In this document: positions 26,354 through 34,981 of the stretch, in pieces
Position numbering within the stretch: the stretch's first letter is position 1
Layout: every line of letters starts with the position of its first letter
NCBI GenBank assembly: GCA_910575475.1
Contig: CAJTGD010000006.1
Location: 62,001-126,000, forward strand
DNA length: 64,000 nucleotides
Reading direction: 5' to 3'
DNA from: Lachnospiraceae bacterium
GTDB taxonomy: Bacteria > Bacillota > Clostridia > Lachnospirales > Lachnospiraceae
Position numbers and translations under genes: made by a program
Notes under the pieces: model-generated
The model's input: the letters and a program-made list of their open reading frames with translations, nothing else
What the model was told of the DNA's origin: nothing
Database searches by the model: none

Positions 26354-26383
26354 TCTGACAATATCAGACATCGATTGTCTGAT
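26354..26383. promoter_or_regulatory. Overlapping dyads, candidate PucR operator
   Basis: ATCAGACA-TCGAT-TGTCTGAT (26363-26383) has 8-bp perfect arms. It overlaps a second dyad, TCTGA-CAATA-TCAGA (26354-26368). Both lie just downstream of the reductase transcription start. Binding by the divergent PucR-type protein is inferred from position. Confidence 0.5.
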
Positions 26384-26413
26384 CATGGTATCAAAAAAGA
26401 AAGAGGTGGCAAA

Positions 26414-28357
26414 ATGAAAAATAATTTTGAAAAGCTGTTTGAAAGAACGCACATAGGAAAGCATGGTGTGAAAAACCGTTTTGTTTACGCGCCTATGGGG
26501 ATTGGCTATAACTATGCCAGCGGCTGTATCGATGATCCCGGCATCGAATATTATTCGGAGCGGGCACGCGGCGGAGTCGGAATGCTGAATATTGGCTTTC
26601 AAAATGTAAGCAATAAGCTGGATCCCATGATGATGCAGGCATACGGTATCGGAACACCCATGCAGGAAATGGGATGGGCAAGGCTCTGCGAACGGGTACA
26701 TGGATATGGTACATCCGTTATGGTACAGCTCAGCTGCGGACTTGGCCGGTGTGCTCAGGTCATTCCCGGCGTACCCAATGTCTCTGCTTCAGTAAATAAT
26801 AATTTTTGGGATCCCTCCACGCAGACACGGGCTCTCAGCACGGAAGAGGTCCGGGCGATCCCCGGCTGCTTTGAGGCTGCTGCCGCTGCATGTAAAAGGG
26901 CGGGGGTAGACTGTATTGAGATCCATGGACACGTGGGATATCTGCTGGATCAGTTTATGACCCCTCTCTGGAATCGCCGTGAGGATGAATACGGCCCTCA
27001 GAGCTTTGAGAATAAAATGCGGCTGACAACAGAGATCTATGAAGCATGCCGGAAAGCTGTCGGTCCGGATTATCCGATCGTATTTCGAATGGTGATCGAG
27101 CATAATATCCCGGGAGGACGGACCAGAGAGGAGTCTGCGGAAATCATCCGGTATCTGGATGGTCTTGGGGTGGATGCATTTGACGTAGATATGGGATGCT
27201 ATGATGCGTATGAATGGATCTTTCCAACCGCATATATGGAGGATGGATGCATGGTAGACGATGCAGGCGCATTTGCAAAATCTATCACAGATAAGCCGGT
27301 ATTTACTGTAGGCAGCCATACACCTGAAACTGCGCTGAAAGCCGTGGAAGAAGGGAAATCCGACTTTATCGTGGTCGGCCGCGGAATGCTGGCAGATCCG
27401 GAATTCGCCAACAAGCTTTATTACGGACACCGTGAAGATATACGCCCTTGTATCAAGTGCAACAGGTATTGTCTGAGTGCAACCGGCCGTTCCTGTGACA
27501 GTTCCTGTTCCGTAAATCCACAGGTGCTTCATGAAAAAACTTATGCGATCACAAAAAAGCCGGTCAGCAGAAATATTGCCGTCATTGGAGGCGGCGTTGC
27601 GGGAATGGAAGCAGCGAGAGTCGCCGCACTGTCCGGGCATTCCGTTACAATATATGAAAGAAGCGGCGGGCTTGGAGGCCAACTGATTCCAGCGGCTGCT
27701 CCGTCGTTTAAAAACAGGATCCAGATGCTGAATGATTATTATCAGGTTCAGCTGAAAAAGCTTGGCGTATCCATTGTCTATAATAAGGAAATCCATGCCG
27801 ATTCTCCGGAATTAAAGCATGCTTACAAGATTATTGTAGCAACCGGCGCGAAAGCGGCTATCCCTCCCATTCCGGGAATTCATAATGAAAATGTGATGGA
27901 AGTTTCCAATCTGCACAGGTCAGGCTCATCGGTATCGGGCCAGAAGGTGATCATAGCCGGCGGCGGCCCTTCCGGATGTGACTGTGCGCTGGAGCTGGCA
28001 ATGGAAGGAAAAGAGGTCACGATCATAGAAATGCTGCCGAAATTGTATCCTACGGCAACTGTTGATAACCGTTACAGCGTGGAACGCCGGATTCGTGAAG
28101 AAAATATCTGCGTTATGACCGGAACAAAGATCAAAGAACTGACACCGTCTGGGGCAATTGTTGAAAATGCAGATGGAGTTCAGGAGCTGCATGCAGACAC
28201 GGTAATACTGGCAATGGGCATGAAGCCGGATCATGAAATTGCGAAAAGCATAGCAGACAAATATGTAAACGCCGTAATCATCGGAGATTGTAAAGCAATC
28301 GGACAGATCGGAGAAGCAGTTCATGACGGATTTATGGCCGGATGGACGATTGAGTAA
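26414..28357 (+). CDS. FMN/FAD/4Fe-4S NADH:flavin oxidoreductase (BaiCD/2,4-dienoyl-CoA reductase-like)
   Basis: Full-length multi-domain reductase of 647 residues. The N-terminal OYE TIM barrel includes YAPMGIGYN and GVDCIEIHGHVGYLLDQF. The 4Fe-4S ligands are CIKCNRYCLSATGRSC. The C-terminal half holds FAD motif AVIGGGVAGMEAARVA and NAD(P) motif VIIAGGGPSGCDCALELA. Relatives include BaiCD/BaiH bile-acid reductases, 2,4-dienoyl-CoA reductase and cinnamate reductases. AAGAGGTGG precedes ATG 26414. The single-gene unit with a divergent PucR regulator suggests an inducible C=C reductase; the substrate is unknown. Confidence 0.9.
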   Translation: MKNNFEKLFERTHIGKHGVKNRFVYAPMGIGYNYASGCIDDPGIEYYSERARGGVGMLNIGFQNVSNKLDPMMMQAYGIGTPMQEMGWARLCERVHGYGTSVMVQLSCGLGRCAQVIPGVPNVSASVNNNFWDPSTQTRALSTEEVRAIPGCFEAAAAACKRAGVDCIEIHGHVGYLLDQFMTPLWNRREDEYGPQSFENKMRLTTEIYEACRKAVGPDYPIVFRMVIEHNIPGGRTREESAEIIRYLDGLGVDAFDVDMGCYDAYEWIFPTAYMEDGCMVDDAGAFAKSITDKPVFTVGSHTPETALKAVEEGKSDFIVVGRGMLADPEFANKLYYGHREDIRPCIKCNRYCLSATGRSCDSSCSVNPQVLHEKTYAITKKPVSRNIAVIGGGVAGMEAARVAALSGHSVTIYERSGGLGGQLIPAAAPSFKNRIQMLNDYYQVQLKKLGVSIVYNKEIHADSPELKHAYKIIVATGAKAAIPPIPGIHNENVMEVSNLHRSGSSVSGQKVIIAGGGPSGCDCALELAMEGKEVTIIEMLPKLYPTATVDNRYSVERRIREENICVMTGTKIKELTPSGAIVENADGVQELHADTVILAMGMKPDHEIAKSIADKYVNAVIIGDCKAIGQIGEAVHDGFMAGWTIE

Positions 28358-28409
28358 AGCAAGGTGCAGGGCATGCCGGATGAAGGCGCGGCCTGTAACA
28401 GGAACAGCA

Positions 28410-28439
28410 GAGGAGCGGTCAGTCTGTGACCTGCTCCTC
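28410..28439 (+). terminator. Terminator after the OYE reductase gene
   Basis: GAGGAGC-GGTCA pairs with TGACC-TGCTCCTC around a short loop with one bulged base. The following sequence is only moderately T-rich. Confidence 0.55.
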
Positions 28440-28475
28440 TTCCGTTGTGCGGGGATGAAATGATACTGAGCGCGG

Positions 28476-28757
28476 TTACTTTGGGAATTTTGTTTCTTCG
28501 GATTCCTTCTCTTCTTCCTCAAGCTCCTGAACCTGTACAGTCCCCGAAAAAGCTTCCAGCATCTTGCGTATCTCATTCTGGGCTATGGGATTGGAACCCA
28601 GAGACAGGCTCTCAATGACAGCTGCCTGATCTAAAGATTCATAAGGATTATAATTACCGCAAAAAAGTGCATGCATAGTGAAGCACATAACAAAAAGAAC
28701 CATAATGAAAGTGATTCTAATACGGGATAGATGATTGCTCTTGTGATTCATTTTCAT
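28476..28757 (-). CDS. Small membrane-anchored protein of unknown function
   Basis: A 93-residue protein with a basic N-terminus, one hydrophobic helix (ITFIMVLFVMCFTMHALF, residues about 15-32) and a soluble tail ending in acidic EEEEKESEE. AGAAAGGAAT precedes ATG 28757. It is flanked by terminator-like sequence and a GNAT gene on the other strand. I recognise no family. It could be an anchored peptide or a spurious frame, but the ribosome site and helix favour a real gene. Confidence 0.5.
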   Translation of the reverse strand: MKMNHKSNHLSRIRITFIMVLFVMCFTMHALFCGNYNPYESLDQAAVIESLSLGSNPIAQNEIRKMLEAFSGTVQVQELEEEEKESEETKFPK

Positions 28758-28833
28758 TACAATTCCTTTCTAGGCTGCCGGGAGCCGGCGCCGGCACTTG
28801 CTGCACGGCATCCGGCCATTACAGTGATAGGGC

Positions 28834-28844
28834 GGCATTCAGCC
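28834..28844 (-). repeat. Possible GAAT-type hairpin repeat core
   Basis: GGCTGAATGCC on the minus strand, preceded by a TTTAT stretch, matches the site at 16213-16223. It lies in the gap between the small membrane protein and the GNAT gene. Confidence 0.3.
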
Positions 28845-28925
28845 ATAAATGAGTATTCCATTTGGAATCCTGCTGCGGTATAATGAAATCCATTAACAGA
28901 TCAGAACACGAGGAGGAACAGAAGC

Positions 28926-29477
28926 ATGATATTTGAACGTAAAATGATCCATCTGAAGGACGGCCGCACATGTATACTGCGTCCCGCGGAAGCAGAAGAT
29001 TCGAAAGCGATGATCGAATGCCTTCGAACCGTCTCTTCCGAAACCCCATTTCTCCTCAGAAATGAGGATGAGGTTACAATGACAATTGAAGCAGAAGAAC
29101 AGTTTTTAAAAGCGAAAAGCGAGGATCCGCGCGAAATTATGATGGCGGCAGAAGTGGACGGCGAGCTTTCGGGAAACTGCGCCATCATGTCCGTCGGCAG
29201 CCTGCGCCGCATCTCCCACCGGTGCGGATTTGCAATTTCACTGAAAAAAGCCTATTGGGGACTTGGTATCGCATCCGCATTGATGGAGTATGCATTTCTT
29301 CTGGCAAAGGAAATGGGCTATGAGCAGGTGGAGCTGGAAGTGGTTGACGGAAACGACCGGGCAAAAAGCCTTTATGAACGATTCGGTTTTCAGGAAACCG
29401 GAAAAAACTGCCGCGCCCTCAAGTACGATGACGGCAGTTATCGGGATGAATACAGGATGGTAAAAATCCTAGTATAA
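28926..29477 (+). CDS. GNAT family N-acetyltransferase (1)
   Basis: Acetyl-CoA-dependent acetyltransferase of 183 residues. The opening LKDGRTCILRPAEAEDSKAM, the acetyl-CoA loop in KAYWGLGIASALMEYAFLLA and the ending LYERFGFQETG are standard GNAT features (RimI/RimJ-like). CGAGGAGGAA precedes ATG 28926. The substrate may be an amine or a protein N-terminus. It stands alone. Confidence 0.88.
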   Translation: MIFERKMIHLKDGRTCILRPAEAEDSKAMIECLRTVSSETPFLLRNEDEVTMTIEAEEQFLKAKSEDPREIMMAAEVDGELSGNCAIMSVGSLRRISHRCGFAISLKKAYWGLGIASALMEYAFLLAKEMGYEQVELEVVDGNDRAKSLYERFGFQETGKNCRALKYDDGSYRDEYRMVKILV

Positions 29478-29626
29478 CCCACGACAATTGAATGGCGGAG
29501 ATTAAGTGATCCTTAAGCTGTATATCGAAAATGGTATCTGAAATAATTGGCGTTTTGGATTATGCGGTGCATAGTACATTGACACACATAGCAATATTTG
29601 ATATGATGTACTTGGAGGTGATACAG

Positions 29627-29974
29627 ATGCCGGGACCGAATATCAACAGCGACCTGATCCGAGGCCATATCGACACCATTATCCTGCGGATTTTGCGGGA
29701 GGGCAATAACTACGGCTATGAGATCATAAAAGCGGTATCCGTAAACAGCGGCCATGAATATGAATTGAAGGAGCCTTCTCTGTACACCAGCCTGAAGCGC
29801 CTGGAAAAGCAGGGCTATATCAGCAGCTACTGGGGGGACGAATCCCAGGGCGGGCGCCGGAAATATTACCATATTACGGAGAGCGGCAATGCAGCCTATG
29901 AAAAAGCCCTTGCGGAATGGTTTTACGCGCAGAAGATCATTACAATGCTTCTCCAGGGAGGTGACAGCCAATGA
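29627..29974 (+). CDS. PadR family transcriptional regulator
   Basis: Winged-helix repressor of 115 residues. DLIRGHIDTIILRILREGNN and the recognition region KEPSLYTSLKRLEKQGYISS are typical of PadR. ATG 29627 follows GGAGG (29613-29617). It overlaps by 4 bases (ATGA) with the membrane protein gene downstream, a common arrangement in which the regulator and its membrane target are co-expressed, often in response to membrane or antibiotic stress. Confidence 0.9.
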   Translation: MPGPNINSDLIRGHIDTIILRILREGNNYGYEIIKAVSVNSGHEYELKEPSLYTSLKRLEKQGYISSYWGDESQGGRRKYYHITESGNAAYEKALAEWFYAQKIITMLLQGGDSQ

Positions 29975-30639
29975 CGGAACTGAAAGAATATGTGGACGGA
30001 TTATTTCGGCACCAATATCTGACTCCGGAGCTGAAGGATCTGAAAGAAGAGATATTGAGCAATATGACTGCAAAGCGGGACGATCTGCTGGAGCAGGGCA
30101 TTGATGCGGAGTTGGCAGCGGAAATGGCGAAGAAAAGCCTGACCTCCATTGACTCGCTGGTAGACGGAAATCAGCTGACGGATCTTGGAAAATACCGTTT
30201 CGAATGCGCGCAGACCCTGTTGCTTCACTGCATTTTGTTCTGGATATTTTCCCTTCCGCTGCTTCTGACTGCCCATGCCCTGATCAGCTATCTGGGACTG
30301 CTCCTGACAGTGATCTCCGGCGGGATCTGTCTCTGGCAGGGGAGGCGGCCGGCGGAGGGAGTTGCATTTCTCTCCGTATCAGCAAGCCGGCGGCGCGGGA
30401 AAATGGCCTGGCTTATATGGATCGTGTTTTTTGCGGTGTTTACCGGGATGATGGCGGCGCTGACATTTGGAAGCCACATCTGGTTCGGCAGGCCGATCCG
30501 CATAGACGGGCCTTATCAGATGATGAATGTGGGAGTACGGTTCTATCTGCCCCTGCTTACGATCGTGATCCCCGTTACATTCAGCAGTTTTACGAGGAAC
30601 CTGAGAAAATGCTCTGTACAGGAGGGACGGGATGAGTAA
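29971..30639 (+). CDS. Membrane protein with permease prefix domain 1
   Basis: A 222-residue protein. The N-terminal helical domain (TELKEYVDGLFRHQYLTPEL, ending in the SIDSLVDG region) matches the 'permease prefix domain 1' found beside PadR regulators. Four hydrophobic helices follow, at about residues 75-95, 97-115, 140-160 and 190-205. It overlaps the PadR gene by 4 bases and the next gene by 8. Function is unproven; a membrane-stress sensor is possible. Confidence 0.8.
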   Translation: MTELKEYVDGLFRHQYLTPELKDLKEEILSNMTAKRDDLLEQGIDAELAAEMAKKSLTSIDSLVDGNQLTDLGKYRFECAQTLLLHCILFWIFSLPLLLTAHALISYLGLLLTVISGGICLWQGRRPAEGVAFLSVSASRRRGKMAWLIWIVFFAVFTGMMAALTFGSHIWFGRPIRIDGPYQMMNVGVRFYLPLLTIVIPVTFSSFTRNLRKCSVQEGRDE

Positions 30640-31147
30640 AAAAAGTAAAATGATCCTCTGCCTTTTAGCAGCTGCCGCGATATTATTCTGCTGGATTCGT
30701 TTTCAGGTGATCCCGGGGCGGGCGGCAAAACAGGCGGAGTATGAGAGGAATCAGAAGGACGCTCTGACACATGACATTTCCGTGGTGGAAGAATTTAAGA
30801 ATCCTTATATGGGAAATGCAGTCAATACCACAGGTGTATTCGGCGTACTGCCGTTCAGCGAGCTTCTTGCGGGGTTCGAGATGGATTCGGAAAACTGCGC
30901 GCTCAGCGTAACGTATTCCGGTACGGTGCAGAAGCTGGGAGAAGAAAAGGTGCGGCGGAATCTGGTTTATAATTCGGCCGCGGCGATGGCGGCGATCGAT
31001 AATCTGGCGGAGGTCAACTATTTGTTCCCGGACGGCAGCTTTACCTTCCGCAGAGAAGAGCTGGAGGAGATGCTCGAAAGCACGCTGTCTGGCCTGCTGG
31101 ACGACCAGGCGGTCTGGAATGAAGTCGTGCGGGAGAACTTATACTGA
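30632..31147 (+). CDS. Membrane-anchored DUF4825-like protein
   Basis: A 171-residue protein with an N-terminal hydrophobic helix (MILCLLAAAAILFCWIRF). The external domain includes NPYMGNAVNTTGVFGVLP and a later NLVYNSAAAMAAIDNL, patterns I associate with DUF4825, a domain often found on anti-sigma-like or stress-related membrane proteins. It overlaps the upstream gene by 8 bases and ends the PadR operon. Its biochemical role is unknown. Confidence 0.65.
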   Translation: MSKKSKMILCLLAAAAILFCWIRFQVIPGRAAKQAEYERNQKDALTHDISVVEEFKNPYMGNAVNTTGVFGVLPFSELLAGFEMDSENCALSVTYSGTVQKLGEEKVRRNLVYNSAAAMAAIDNLAEVNYLFPDGSFTFRREELEEMLESTLSGLLDDQAVWNEVVRENLY

Positions 31148-31279
31148 GCGACAGATAAATCTGCCGTTCAGTATAATAGGATGCGCGCGGCCTTTTGATC
31201 TTGGATATTCCATCTATGAAACGGCCGGCGTTTGTATTTCTCTGTAATTAATACTGCATCCAGGAGGCCATAGAACATT

Positions 31280-31681
31280 ATGAAAAGTATAAAAAGAAAA
31301 ATGAGATGGACCATGTATACAGCGCTGTTCCTGCTGCTGTCCGCATGTGAAAAAAACGAAGAAGCCGTACTAAAGCCCGGCATTTACACACTGCAGGATT
31401 ATGAACGTGAGGTCCCCGGAGATTTTACCATTACGATCTTTGATGACGGAACATTTCAATGCTACGAGACTCCGATCAGCAGCTATATCGGAATGGGGCA
31501 TTATTCCATAGAAAAGGATGTGGTGACGCTAAAGGAAGATGCCGCAGGCTGTACCGGAGACGTCAACTATTATCAGATTGCAGACGAAAATTTATTGTTT
31601 ATCAGCGAGGAATCTTACAACTATCATTTTGTCCCGTTGGAAGACGGCGCGTCATTCACATGGACATCGGATATAAAATAG
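31280..31681 (+). CDS. Putative lipoprotein
   Basis: A 133-residue exported protein. The signal segment MYTALFLLLSAC ends in a lipobox (LLSAC). The mature part is beta-rich (ITIFDDGTFQCYETPISS, then YHFVPLEDGASFTW), like small META- or lipocalin-type domains that report a numeric threshold. AGGAGG at 31261-31266 is 13 bases from ATG 31280, a slightly long spacing. No family name can be supported. Confidence 0.6.
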   Translation: MKSIKRKMRWTMYTALFLLLSACEKNEEAVLKPGIYTLQDYEREVPGDFTITIFDDGTFQCYETPISSYIGMGHYSIEKDVVTLKEDAAGCTGDVNYYQIADENLLFISEESYNYHFVPLEDGASFTWTSDIK

Positions 31682-31732
31682 AAGGAAAGCGGGATTATAA
31701 GGAACTGCAGGAAATGGAATCTGTACTATACC

Positions 31733-31775
31733 TTGTGAAACGGCCGAATGGCCATAATGGGATGCCCTTGGGTAT
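31733..31775 (+). repeat. Dispersed GAAT-loop hairpin repeat, copy C
   Basis: TTGTGAAAC then GGCC-GAAT-GGCC (31742-31753), then GGGATGCCCTTGGGTAT. Compared with copy A the stem changes from GGCT/AGCC to GGCC/GGCC, a compensatory pair change that keeps the hairpin. Confidence 0.55.
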
Positions 31776-31897
31776 AAAAAATAGAATTTCTACTACAGGT
31801 TCAATGACAGATTGGGAAGTTTTTATTATGATGATCCTGATACAGGCAATTTGTAATGGAATATGGCCATTCCATTCAGAAGCAAGGAGACAGGATC

Positions 31898-32140
31898 ATG
31901 AAAGTAAGAACAGATTTTGTAACAAATTCGAGCAGCAGCAGTTTTATTTTGGCGAGGAAAGGGGAACTGACGGAGAAGCAAAAGGATGCAATCATACAGT
32001 TTGTTGAAAACGAGATTCTTGGTAAAAAAATGCTGACTCCTGACAACAGTGAAAAAGAAATCCAGGAAATTTTTGAAGAAGAGAATATTTACGAAGAGAA
32101 TCAGGCAAAGATCAGGGCGGTATATGCGGACAGGCATCAT
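31898..32140 (+). pseudogene. N-terminal fragment with TNSSSSSF leader
   Basis: ATG 31898 follows AAGGAGACAGG. It encodes MKVRTDFVTNSSSSSFILAR and a charged helical region up to about IRAV, after which the frame (open to 32320) loses any familiar pattern. This serine-rich leader heads many otherwise different Firmicute and phage proteins. The second reading frame, with the radical SAM domain, takes over at about 32124. Either one protein has been broken by deletion and frameshift, or two genes were fused. Confidence 0.55.
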
Positions 32141-33042
32141 CAAAGGGGGAAAGGATACGGGGGAGGATCCTTTTATGAGTTCCTTCCCGGAGCTTCTCGA
32201 TGTAGGGATCATGGGGCACTGCAGGCATGGAAAAAGCGGATTATGTATAAAAGCAGGTGTAGAATGCTACCAGGACGGCCTGCACGCGGAACAGCCCAAT
32301 ATGAAGCTGCAGGATTTTAAAGAACTTACAGCCCAGTGCCGGGGGAAGACGTATCAATTTGCTTTGGGCGGCTGCGGAGATCCGGATCAGCATGAGGATT
32401 TTGAGGAGATACTGCATTTATGTAAAAAGGCAGGCATTGTGCCTAATTTTACGACCTCCGGGCTTGGAATGAATGAACACATTGCCAGGCTCTGTAAGAA
32501 GTACTGCGGTGCAGTTGCTGTCAGCTGGTATCGAAGTGAATACACGCTCCATGCCATAGAATTGCTGACGGCGGCCGGGGTGAAAACAAATATCCACTAT
32601 GTTCTGTGCAGGCATACGGCTGCGGAAGCACTGCAGAGATTAAAAGAACGCAGCTTTCCCGAAAGGATCAACGCAGTTGTGTTCCTGCTTCACAAACCAG
32701 TGGGATTAGGCAGCCGCGGCAATATGGTCCGGCAGGATAACGAAGACTTCCGAAGGCTCATAGAGTGTGTATCTTCCGAGTCCTGCCGCTATAAAATCGG
32801 GTTTGTTTCCTGTACGGTTCCCGCATTGATCAGGCATCCGGGAAATATAGACGCAGACAGCCTGGACACATGCGAAGGGGCCAGATGGTCAGCCTATGTC
32901 ACTCCGGATATGAAGCTGCTGCCCTGCAGCTTTGACAATCAGGAGCAGAGATGGGCGGCTGTCCCATCAGACCGGAGATCGTCTTGTGCAGTGAGAAAGA
33001 GAATACAGTCACAGAAGCAAAAGGCGGACGGATTGGATGAAC
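32124..33042 (+). pseudogene. Broken radical SAM/SPASM-like protein
   Basis: One frame encodes IIKGGKDTGEDPFMSSFPEL, GIMGHCRHGKSGLC with Cys residues, then ALGGCGDPDQHEDFEEIL and VKTNIHYVLCRH, ending DTCEGARWSAYVTPDMKLLP and CSFDNQ. These resemble a radical SAM family in Firmicutes whose Cys-cluster spacing is unusual. A second frame from about 32948 continues with EMGGCPIRPEIVLCSE, the expected SPASM-like C-terminus. So a deletion with frame change has removed part of the SPASM domain. The first frame runs on to 33077 through the terminator. Confidence 0.65.
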
Positions 33043-33065
33043 CAGTCCGTCCGCCTTTTGCATCG
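33019..33065 (+). terminator. Strong intrinsic terminator
   Basis: AAAAGGCGGACGGA (33019-33032) pairs perfectly with TCCGTCCGCCTTTT (33046-33059), 14 bp with a 13-base loop and a T-run. It ends the radical SAM transcript and lies within the frame that runs on. Confidence 0.85.
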
Positions 33066-33184
33066 TCCATTTTTTGATATCAACTGAGGGTGAAACAGCA
33101 ATTGAAATAGTCTGTTCTGAAAAAATCGTATTATCCCTTTCCAGCATATTTGCTATACTTTATGATAATAGAAGGAGGGCGCCT

Positions 33185-33784
33185 ATGAAAATCATAAATA
33201 TCCCTGCCGGGACTTCGAATTTTGCCGAGATCCGGAGGAAAGGCAGCTATTTTATCGACAAAACAGGTCTGATCGTACAGCTGATGAAAACACAGAGTAC
33301 AAAAGCGACATTGATCACACGGCCCCGCCGTTTCGGAAAAACACTTTGCATGAGTATGCTGTCGGAATTTTTTGACATACAAAAGGAAAGCAGGCATTTC
33401 TTCGCCGGGCTTTCTGTCATGGAAAATGAAGAACTCTGCAGGCAATGGATGAATCAATATCTAACATTATCTTTGACATTTCGGAGTGTGGACGGACTGG
33501 ACTTTTCCGGCGCATACGCACAACTCGTATCCGTCATTGCGGAGCTTTACAAAAAGCACAGTTATCTGACAGAAAGTGAGAGGATCCATCCTCTGGATAA
33601 AGAACAGTTTCACAGGATAGCAGCGGAAAAATCGGATCTGAAGGATATTAAAAACAGCCTGCTGAAGCTGACCCGGCTCATGGAATTATACTACGAAAAG
33701 CCTGTGATCCTGCTCATAGATGAAAATGTAGGCAGGCTGGGCATTGCATTCTTTCGGAAGAAGTGCCTGGTGAAAAAAATGTGA
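33185..33784 (+). pseudogene. AAA-ATPase-like protein (DUF1703/PF09820 type) with internal deletion
   Basis: 199 residues from ATG 33185 (GAAGGAGGG precedes it). It starts like full-length members: INIPAGTSNFAEIRRKGSYF, with Walker A RPRRFGKTLCMSML and Walker B VILLIDE. Full-length members continue with Tyr-Asp-x-Pro and run to about 550 residues. Here, directly after LLIDE, it jumps to GIAFFRKKCLVKK, which looks like the normal C-terminus. An in-frame internal deletion of about 350 residues is therefore likely, leaving a non-functional remnant. Confidence 0.7.
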
Positions 33785-33787
33785 AAA

Positions 33788-33805
33788 GGGGCGGATTTCC
33801 GCCCC
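33788..33805. terminator. Short GC-rich hairpin between convergent genes
   Basis: GGGGCGGA and TCCGCCCC form a stem with a tight TT loop, preceded by AAAA and followed by AAAGC. It lies between the ATPase remnant and a GNAT gene on the opposite strand. Confidence 0.6.
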
Positions 33806-33864
33806 AAAGCTTCGCTGATAGATTTACAACATTTGTTTCGTTCAGCACCCTCTTTTTTATCTGT

Positions 33865-34374
33865 CTATAGTTTCAAGCTATATTGCAGCAGTGTATAATG
33901 CTGTCCGTCTTTGCTGTCTATTTTATCTGCCGAAGAAATCAGCAAAAACCCGAAGGACTTTGCCAAAAAATTAGAAGCCCTGTTTTCCTCTCTTGCCGAA
34001 TAAATGAACTCTTTTGCGCCGAATTCTTCTTTACAATATTGAATCAGGCATCGAAGGATCTGTTTACCAAATCCCTTTCCCACATAATCCGGCCCCAGAC
34101 AGATCCCGGCTTCCTGATATACGTAAGGCCCGACCTTTTCTACACCGGCGAACCCGATCGCCTTACCGCTTGATTTTTGATAAACGAGATAGGTGTCATG
34201 TTCTTTCTGAAACGCTATGGTTTTCAAGATTCTTATTTTAGCGTCTTCTTCGGTTTCCGTAATATTCCAGGCCATATACTTCGCGCTTTCCGGCTGCGAC
34301 CAGACATTGCGGTACATTTCTTCCCAGTCCGAAAATTTTGCTTTATCAAGAATAAGGCTCTCGGTTTCGATCAT
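33865..34374 (-). CDS. GNAT family N-acetyltransferase (2)
   Basis: 169 residues from ATG 34374, which follows AAAAGGAGTATTT; the frame could extend to 34419 but lacks a ribosome site there. GNAT motifs: MIETESLILDKAKFSDWEEM, the acetyl-CoA region LGPDYVGKGFGKQILRCLIQ and FLAKSFGFLLISS. It resembles RimJ/RimL-type acetyltransferases. Its start lies inside the 3' end of the DUF1643 gene (29-base overlap), so the two form an operon. Confidence 0.85.
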   Translation of the reverse strand: MIETESLILDKAKFSDWEEMYRNVWSQPESAKYMAWNITETEEDAKIRILKTIAFQKEHDTYLVYQKSSGKAIGFAGVEKVGPYVYQEAGICLGPDYVGKGFGKQILRCLIQYCKEEFGAKEFIYSAREENRASNFLAKSFGFLLISSADKIDSKDGQHYTLLQYSLKL

Positions 34375-34981
34375 TTTCAAATACTCCTTTTGACTTTGCC
34401 CAGTAATGCGTGACATCAAAGCTCTCTGACTTTGCCGAGAGCGGAAGCCGCGAGGGATGCCGCGGATGATGATGCCTGGTAGTAGATTTTATGACTCCAT
34501 TTTCTTCCATTCCGAAAGCAATAAATCGGCAGGAATACTTGTTGGCGATCCCATAAATATCATATAGGCAATCGATCAGATAATCACGTTCCGTAATGGG
34601 CTCTCCCCAGGCTGCCCACAGGGTTAAATCCGCTTTCCGCAGATATCGCTCGATATAACGCAGATTCTCATGATGCAGATCATCATCCCGGGCTACAGGC
34701 AGGCCTTTGGGATCAGTAGAGCGATGCGGATAAACATTGAACATCATCCAGCTGTCGAAACCATTTCGCTTTGCAATCTGCTCAACCATATGTAATGTTT
34801 TATCTGCGTATTCATGATTAGCGGTACTCGGATTCACGCCGAAGCAGATAAGCGGATGATTCCCGGAAACGCCTAACACAAAACGCCTGCGAAGATCGTC
34901 GCCAATATAAATGTCCGGTGCGGTTTCCCATTGATACTTCAATATATTGTCCTCCCCTGCTTGCGCTTCAGCGCAATACAT
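34346..34981 (-). CDS. DUF1643 domain protein
   Basis: 211 residues from ATG 34981, or 220 from TTG 35008. The family is recognised from FVLGVSGNHPLICFGVNPST, MMFNVYPHRSTDP and LWAAWGEPITERDYL. DUF1643 proteins are of unknown function and occur in bacteria and phages. A 32-bp sequence covering the ATG is repeated 65 bp upstream, so the original start may have been displaced. It is followed by and overlaps the GNAT gene. Confidence 0.8.
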   Translation of the reverse strand: MYCAEAQAGEDNILKYQWETAPDIYIGDDLRRRFVLGVSGNHPLICFGVNPSTANHEYADKTLHMVEQIAKRNGFDSWMMFNVYPHRSTDPKGLPVARDDDLHHENLRYIERYLRKADLTLWAAWGEPITERDYLIDCLYDIYGIANKYSCRFIAFGMEENGVIKSTTRHHHPRHPSRLPLSAKSESFDVTHYWAKSKGVFENDRNREPYS

